The notes beneath the pieces were generated by a model. That model worked only from the letters and a program-made list of their open reading frames with translations. It had not been told where the DNA came from and ran no database searches. The translations under genes were made by a program, and so were the position numbers. DNA of 64,000 nucleotides from Sphingomonas gellani (lineage in GTDB: Bacteria; Pseudomonadota; Alphaproteobacteria; Sphingomonadales; Sphingomonadaceae): assembly GCF_900110035.1 (NCBI RefSeq), contig NZ_FOCF01000005.1:62001-126000 (forward strand). The letters are read 5' to 3'. Below, piece by piece: positions 59,226-64,000 of the stretch (its first letter is position 1; every line of letters starts with the position of its first letter).

Positions 59226-60602
59226 ATGGCCGACATCCTTCTTCATCCCGACCGCGGCCAGGCCGCGCACAGCATCACCGTGGTGCATCCCGACGACTGG
59301 ACCGGCTGGCTCGGCAACCAGTCGCCACGGACCCGCACAGCGGTCGCCGCGCATCAGTTGACCGGCAAGGCCGGCGACCGGGTGATCCTACCTGGCAACG
59401 GGGTGGAGGACTGGTCCGCCCTGCTGGTGTGCGACGAGGACGCATCCTCGCCGTGGAAGATCGCGTCCATGCCGGGGTTTCTCCCGCCAGGGCTGTACCG
59501 GCTGGCCAATGGGGAGCCGGGCGCGGCGATGCTCGGGTGGGTGCTCGGGCAATATCGCTTCGACCGCTACACCAAACCTGCCGATCAGGGCGCGCGCGTG
59601 TTGCTGACCGGCGAGCCGGGCCGGATCGACGAAACGCTGCGCCTCGCCGCGGCGACCGCGCAGGTCCGAGACCTGGTCAACACCGGCGCGTCCGATCTCG
59701 GCCCCGCGGAGCTGGAGGCGGAGGCGGAGGCGCTGGCGAGGCGTTTCGGCGCGACGTTGCGCGTGACCCAGGGCGACGCGCTCGCGACCGGCTATCCGAT
59801 GATCCATGCGGTCGGCCGGGCCGCGTCGCGCGATCGCCAGCCGCGCCTGGTCGAACTGGAATGGGGTGACGCGGCGCATCCGCGGGTGGCGATCGTCGGC
59901 AAGGGCGTGTGCTTCGATTCCGGTGGCCTCGACATCAAGCCCGCGTCGGGCATGCGGCTGATGAAGAAGGACATGGGCGGCGCGGCGCATGCCCTGGCGC
60001 TCGCCGGGCTGGTCATGGCGGCGGGGTTGAAGCTGCGCCTCCACCTGCTGATCCCGGCGGTCGAGAACGCGATCGCCGGCAATGCCTTTCGCCCCGGCGA
60101 CGTGTTGTCCACGCGCGCCGGGCTGACCGTGGAGAACACCAACACCGATGCGGAGGGGCGCCTGATCCTGGGTGACGCGCTATGTCGCGCGGGCGAGGAC
60201 AAGCCGGAACTGATCCTCGACTTCGCCACCCTGACCGGCGCCGCTCGCGTCGCGCTCGGCCCCGACCTGCCGCCACTGTTCACCGATAACGAGGCGCTGG
60301 CCAGCGAACTGCTCTCCGCGGGTGAGAGGCTGGGCGACCCGATGTGGCGGATGCCGCTGTGGAACGGGTACGACAGCCTGTTGAAGTCGGATGTGGCCGA
60401 CATGGTCAACGCACCGGATGGTGGTTTTGCCGGTGCGATCACGGCCGCGCTGTTCCTGCGCCGCTTCGTGCCGAAGGGCACGGCCTGGGCGCATCTCGAC
60501 GTGTTTGCGTGGAGGCCCACCGCGAAACCGGGTCGGCCGAAGGGCGGCGACGCCTATGCCCTGCGCGCCGCCTTTCAGGTGCTGAGCGATCGTTACGCCT
60601 GA
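59226..60602 (+). CDS. leucyl aminopeptidase family (M17) peptidase
   Basis: A 458-residue zinc/manganese aminopeptidase. The N-terminal half is the variable macro-like domain. The catalytic half has GKGVCFDSGGLDIKP, LMKKDMGGAA (metal-binding Lys and Asp) and the family signature NTDAEGRLILGDAL. GAITAALFLRRF is near the end. It removes N-terminal residues from peptides, probably in the cytoplasm. Its upstream partner encodes a periplasmic serine hydrolase. The stop overlaps the end of tpiA by ten bases. Confidence 0.92.
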   Translation: MADILLHPDRGQAAHSITVVHPDDWTGWLGNQSPRTRTAVAAHQLTGKAGDRVILPGNGVEDWSALLVCDEDASSPWKIASMPGFLPPGLYRLANGEPGAAMLGWVLGQYRFDRYTKPADQGARVLLTGEPGRIDETLRLAAATAQVRDLVNTGASDLGPAELEAEAEALARRFGATLRVTQGDALATGYPMIHAVGRAASRDRQPRLVELEWGDAAHPRVAIVGKGVCFDSGGLDIKPASGMRLMKKDMGGAAHALALAGLVMAAGLKLRLHLLIPAVENAIAGNAFRPGDVLSTRAGLTVENTNTDAEGRLILGDALCRAGEDKPELILDFATLTGAARVALGPDLPPLFTDNEALASELLSAGERLGDPMWRMPLWNGYDSLLKSDVADMVNAPDGGFAGAITAALFLRRFVPKGTAWAHLDVFAWRPTAKPGRPKGGDAYALRAAFQVLSDRYA

Positions 60603-61354
60603 ACCAGCGGCAGGCCGGCGGCGGCTTCTATGATGGGCACGAACTTGGCCGCGGTCAGGCTCGCGCCGCCGACCAGCGCGCCGTCGACATTGTCGACCGA
60701 CAACAGGCGCGCGGCGTTGTCGCCCGTGACCGAACCACCATACAGGATGCGGATCGCATTTGCGGCGTCGCCGATCATGGTGCGCAGCTTCGCCCGCGCG
60801 ATCGCGTGGATGGAGGCGATGTCCTCCTCGGTCGGGGTCTTGCCCGTGCCGATCGCCCAGCGCGGTTCGTAGGCGAGCGTGAACCAGTCGGCATGCGCAT
60901 TATCGGGCACCGACTTCTCGATCTGTGCCTGCACCACCCGCTCGGCCCGGCCCGCGTCCCGCTCCGCCTCCGTCTCGCCACAGCACAGGATCACCGACAG
61001 CCCTTCGCCATGCGCGGCCATCGCTTTCGCCCATGCGTCGTGGCTGGTTTCGTGCTGGTCGGCACGGCGTTCGGAATGGCCGGACAGGGTGAACCGCGCG
61101 CCCGCCTCGCGCACCATGCCCGCCGACACGCATCCGGTGTGCGCGCCGGACGGCTTTTCATGCACGTCCTCCGCCCCGATCGCGAGGGTGGGCACGCGCT
61201 CCGCAGCCGCCGCGATCAGGGTAAATGGCACCGCCACGGCCACATCGACGTTCGGATGCGCGAGCGCAGACGCCGCGATGCCGTCCAGTTCGCCCAGGTC
61301 GGCGCGCGTGCCGTTCATCTTCCAATTTCCCGCGACCAGCTTGCGCCTTGTCAT
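60593..61354 (-). CDS. tpiA: triosephosphate isomerase
   Basis: A 253-residue TIM barrel interconverting DHAP and glyceraldehyde-3-phosphate. The catalytic residues are Asn10 and Lys12 (AGNWKMNG), His93 (LSGHSERR) and Glu163 (AYEPRWAIGTG). The phosphate loop is ILYGGSVTGDNA. GGGAGGGCGAT before the ATG sets the start. It is convergent with the M17 gene and divergent from ppiD. Confidence 0.97.
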   Translation of the reverse strand: MTRRKLVAGNWKMNGTRADLGELDGIAASALAHPNVDVAVAVPFTLIAAAAERVPTLAIGAEDVHEKPSGAHTGCVSAGMVREAGARFTLSGHSERRADQHETSHDAWAKAMAAHGEGLSVILCCGETEAERDAGRAERVVQAQIEKSVPDNAHADWFTLAYEPRWAIGTGKTPTEEDIASIHAIARAKLRTMIGDAANAIRILYGGSVTGDNAARLLSVDNVDGALVGGASLTAAKFVPIIEAAAGLPLVQA

Positions 61355-61472
61355 ATCGCCCTCCCTGTGTGGCGGACGGGATAGCGGCCCCACCGCCCCG
61401 CACAAGCTTGCTGGCGGCGGCTCGCGTCCCTAAAGCGGGCGATCCTTTCCCTTCGGAGCGCCACCCAACCCC

Positions 61473-63419
61473 ATGCTCGGCTTCTTTCGGCGTATCATCA
61501 ATTCGCGCCTGGGCGTGATCATCACCCTGGGTGTGCTGGCGGTCATCGCCATCGCCTTTGCGGCGGGCGACGTAACCGGACTGCGCACCACCGGCATGGG
61601 CGGTTTGTCGGGCAACTCCGTGGCAAAGGTCGGCGGGACCGGCATCGGCGTGGCCGAATTGCGCAGCCGCGTTCAGGCCGAGCTCGACTCGATCCGCCAG
61701 CAACAGCCGTCGGTGAACGTGGGTGAGTATATCGCGCAGGGCGGCCTGGACGCCAATCTCGATCAGCTGGTGACGGGCGTCGCGTTCGAGCAGTTTGCTG
61801 CCAAGCAGGGCATGGTGGTCAGCAAACGCAGCGTGGACGGGCAACTGGCCAGCATCCCCGGCCTGCAGGGTCCCAACGGCAAGTTCGATCCCGCCACCTA
61901 TCAGCGCCTGCTCGCAGACCGGCACCTGACCGACGCGGGCGTACGCGCCGACATCGCGCGTCAGATGATCGCACAACAGCTGATCCTGCCCGTTCAGGGC
62001 GCGACCCAGGTGCCCGATCAGGTCGCGGTGCCGTACGCGTCGCTGCTGCTGGAACGTCGTGAGGGTCTGGTCGGTATGATCCCGGACGCGGCCGGCGGCA
62101 CGGGTGCTGCCCCCACCGATGCGGAGGTCGCGACGTTCTACAAGCGCAACGCCAATCGCTACACCGTCGCGGAGCGCCGCCAGGTCCGCTACGCCGTGGT
62201 GACGCCCGACGCGGTCAAGGCGCGCGCGGCGCCGACGGACGCCGAGATCGCCACCGCCTACAGCGCGGACAAGACCCGCTTCGCCGCCACGCAGAAGCGC
62301 ACGGTGGAACAGGTGATCGCGTTGGACCAGGCGACCGCCAACACCATTGCGAACAAGGTCAGGGGCGGCGCCTCACTCGCCGATGCGGCCCGTTCCGCTG
62401 GGCTGGAAGCGTCCACCCAGGCCGGCGTGACCAAGGCCGCCTATGCCGGCGCGACCGCCCCTGCGGTGGCGGACGCGGTTTTCGCCGCTGCGAAGGGTGC
62501 GCTGGTCGGACCGGTGCGTGCGCCGATCGGCTGGGCCGTCGCCCGCGTCACCGCCACGCAGGATGTCGCGGGCAAGACCCTGGATCAGGCGCGCGGCGAG
62601 CTTGTCGAGGAAGTGAGCAAGCGCAAGACCAACGACGCACTGGCGTCGATGCGCGATGCCATCGACGGCGCGCTGGGCCGCAACGCCACCTTCGATGAGG
62701 TTGTCGCGGACCAGAAGCTGTCGCCCCAGACGACGCCGGCGCTGGTCGCCAACGGCTCCGACCCGCTCAACCCCGGCTTCAAGCCGACTCCTGTGCTGGC
62801 GCCTGTGTTGCAGGCGGCGTTCCAGGCAGAGGAAGGCGACGATCCGCAGATCGTGCCGACCGGCCCCGACGGCAGCTTCGCCGTGGTCGCGCTTGGCCGC
62901 GTGATCCGGGCGGCACCGCGTCCGCTGGCTGAGATACGGTCGGCCGTGGCACGCGATTTTGCGACCGACCGCGCGCACCGTGCCGCGCACCAGATCGCGA
63001 ACGGTCTGCTCGAAAAGGTCAAGAGCGGCATGCCACTGGCTCAGGCGCTCGCCGCCGCGCGGCTGCCGGCGCCGCGCCCCGCCGCCGCCACCCGCGCGCA
63101 GCTCGGCGCAAATCCGGGCGCGGTGCCGCCGGCGCTGGCTCTGATGTTCAGCATGGCGCAGGGCACGGCCAAGATGCTGGAAGTGCCGCAAGTCGGCTGG
63201 GCCATCGTCCGCCTGAATAGCGTGACGCCCGCCGATGCCACCAAGCAGCCGGCGGTGGTCGCCGCCGCCCGCGGCGATCTGGCGCGCAACGCCGGTCGGG
63301 AACTGGCCGAGCAGTTCGCGCGCGCGGTCCGCACGACCGTCGGCGTCAAGATCGACGCCGGAGCGGTAGCACGCTTGAAGGCCGACCTGACCGGCGCCAA
63401 CGGTTCCGGCGCGAACTGA
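61473..63419 (+). CDS. ppiD: periplasmic peptidyl-prolyl isomerase PpiD
   Basis: A 648-residue membrane-anchored foldase. A single N-terminal membrane helix (VIITLGVLAVIAIAFAAGD) is followed by a SurA-like chaperone domain (about 40-260). One parvulin-type domain sits around 265-380, degenerate in sequence, and a second C-terminal helical region follows. Members assist folding of secreted proteins near the Sec translocon. The parvulin motif is weak, so catalytic activity is doubtful. trpE begins 10 bases after the stop, a placement typical of sphingomonads. Confidence 0.88.
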   Translation: MLGFFRRIINSRLGVIITLGVLAVIAIAFAAGDVTGLRTTGMGGLSGNSVAKVGGTGIGVAELRSRVQAELDSIRQQQPSVNVGEYIAQGGLDANLDQLVTGVAFEQFAAKQGMVVSKRSVDGQLASIPGLQGPNGKFDPATYQRLLADRHLTDAGVRADIARQMIAQQLILPVQGATQVPDQVAVPYASLLLERREGLVGMIPDAAGGTGAAPTDAEVATFYKRNANRYTVAERRQVRYAVVTPDAVKARAAPTDAEIATAYSADKTRFAATQKRTVEQVIALDQATANTIANKVRGGASLADAARSAGLEASTQAGVTKAAYAGATAPAVADAVFAAAKGALVGPVRAPIGWAVARVTATQDVAGKTLDQARGELVEEVSKRKTNDALASMRDAIDGALGRNATFDEVVADQKLSPQTTPALVANGSDPLNPGFKPTPVLAPVLQAAFQAEEGDDPQIVPTGPDGSFAVVALGRVIRAAPRPLAEIRSAVARDFATDRAHRAAHQIANGLLEKVKSGMPLAQALAAARLPAPRPAAATRAQLGANPGAVPPALALMFSMAQGTAKMLEVPQVGWAIVRLNSVTPADATKQPAVVAAARGDLARNAGRELAEQFARAVRTTVGVKIDAGAVARLKADLTGANGSGAN

Positions 63420-63429
63420 GGCCAAGCCC

Positions 63430-64000
63430 GTGACGGATCATCGCGCGGATGAGCGAGCGGCACAGGTCGCGGCGCTGGCCTCTGGTCGGTCGGCGCTGGT
63501 ATGGCGCAAGCAGGTTGCCGACACGGAAACGCCGGTCGCTGCCGCGCTGAAGCTGATCGAGCCGGGTCGTGGCGACTTCCTGCTGGAGTCGGTGGAGGGC
63601 GGCTCCACCCGGGGTCGGCACAGCCTGATCGGGCTGGACCCCGATCTCGTGTTCCGCGCCCAGGGTAACCGCGCGGAGGTCAATCGCCACTGGCACACCG
63701 ACCGCGATGCGTTCACCTCGCATCCGGCCCCGGCGCTGGACGCACTGCGCCACCTGGTCGCGGAATGTCGGGCGGATGTGCCGGCAGAGCTGCCGCCTGC
63801 GCTGGCCTGCCTGGTCGGCTATTTCGGTTATGAGACGATCGGCCTGGTGGAGACGCTGCCCCTCCCCAATGCCGATCCGCTTGGCCTGCCGAACATGATG
63901 TTCGTGCGGCCGACGGTGATCCTGGTCTTCGACCGTCTGGCCGACACCCTGTTCCTTGTCGCGCCCGCATGGGCCGACGCGACGCGCGATGCAGATGCGC
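63430..64000 (+). CDS. trpE: anthranilate synthase component I (partial)
   Basis: The first 190 codons of TrpE, truncated by the window edge. The start is a GTG. LLESVEGGSTRGRHSLIGLD is the tryptophan feedback-binding motif (LLES...RYS/HS type). ACLVGYFGYETIGLVE is the conserved second element. The chorismate-binding catalytic half lies beyond the window. It carries out the first committed step of tryptophan synthesis; the later steps trpF, trpB and trpA are about 45 kb away, so the pathway is split. Confidence 0.94.
   Translation, partial: MTDHRADERAAQVAALASGRSALVWRKQVADTETPVAAALKLIEPGRGDFLLESVEGGSTRGRHSLIGLDPDLVFRAQGNRAEVNRHWHTDRDAFTSHPAPALDALRHLVAECRADVPAELPPALACLVGYFGYETIGLVETLPLPNADPLGLPNMMFVRPTVILVFDRLADTLFLVAPAWADATRDADA

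Overview
The window is G+C-rich, densely coded chromosomal DNA whose gene content points to a sphingomonad (Alphaproteobacteria, Sphingomonadales, probably Sphingomonas or a close relative). The indicators are the order lapA-pyrF-trpF-trpB-trpA-accD-folC, the carA-carB-greA group divergent from yqeY-dnaG-rpoD, ppiD directly before trpE, small families seen mainly in sphingomonads, and GGAAC-N16/17-(C/G)GTT sequences of the type used by the alphaproteobacterial general-stress sigma factor EcfG. The species cannot be named from sequence alone. No rRNA, CRISPR array, insertion sequence or complete prophage was seen.

Layout. 1-5.4 kb: the edge of a probable exopolysaccharide locus (O-glycosylation ligase), an ohrR/ohr peroxide-defence pair with a nested palindromic operator, an asparagine-synthetase-like ligase and topoisomerase IB. 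5.5-13.5 kb: tRNA-Gly(CCC), an overlapping ion-homeostasis unit (CPA1 antiporter, OmpA-type lipoprotein, K+ channel), a PadR/DUF2218 pair, rarA, an RNase H-fold hypothetical, tRNA-Thr(TGT) and an EEP-family hydrolase. 13.6-24.3 kb: a large patatin, the lapA-pyrF-trpFBA-accD-folC block, a cysteine-cluster protein and an AmpG-like transporter. 24.4-29.6 kb: a response regulator, a pseudouridine synthase with a long disordered tail, rsmD and a UvrD-type helicase. 29.6-32.5 kb: the only accessory-looking patch, with a DUF4238 gene broken by frameshifts at homopolymers, a terminase-small-subunit-like HTH protein, a G10 tract, a glycine-zipper envelope protein and a 25-residue membrane microprotein. 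32.5-41.3 kb: prolyl oligopeptidase, DHA2-type efflux, alpha/beta hydrolase, ftsB-like and eno, then a run of small membrane or stress proteins. 41.3-51.7 kb: rhomboid-greA-carB-microORF-carA, and yqeY-dnaG-rpoD in the opposite direction. 51.9-64 kb: envelope and housekeeping genes (CHAP protein, GT-C transferase, LEA-like protein, anmK, rimO, a serine hydrolase, an M17 peptidase, tpiA, ppiD) ending inside trpE.

How the genes work together. Most of the window is housekeeping: tryptophan, pyrimidine, folate and fatty-acid precursor synthesis, glycolysis, replication and transcription. A second layer is envelope and stress biology: peroxide defence, ion transport, peptidoglycan recycling (anmK and an AmpG-like importer), glycine-zipper, holin-like and LEA-like proteins. 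Several of the latter have EcfG-type promoter matches, which would tie dispersed loci to one stress regulon. The less usual signals are tightly coupled small ORFs inside trpBA and carAB, the microprotein with its stress promoter, and an asparagine-synthetase-like enzyme without a glutaminase cysteine.
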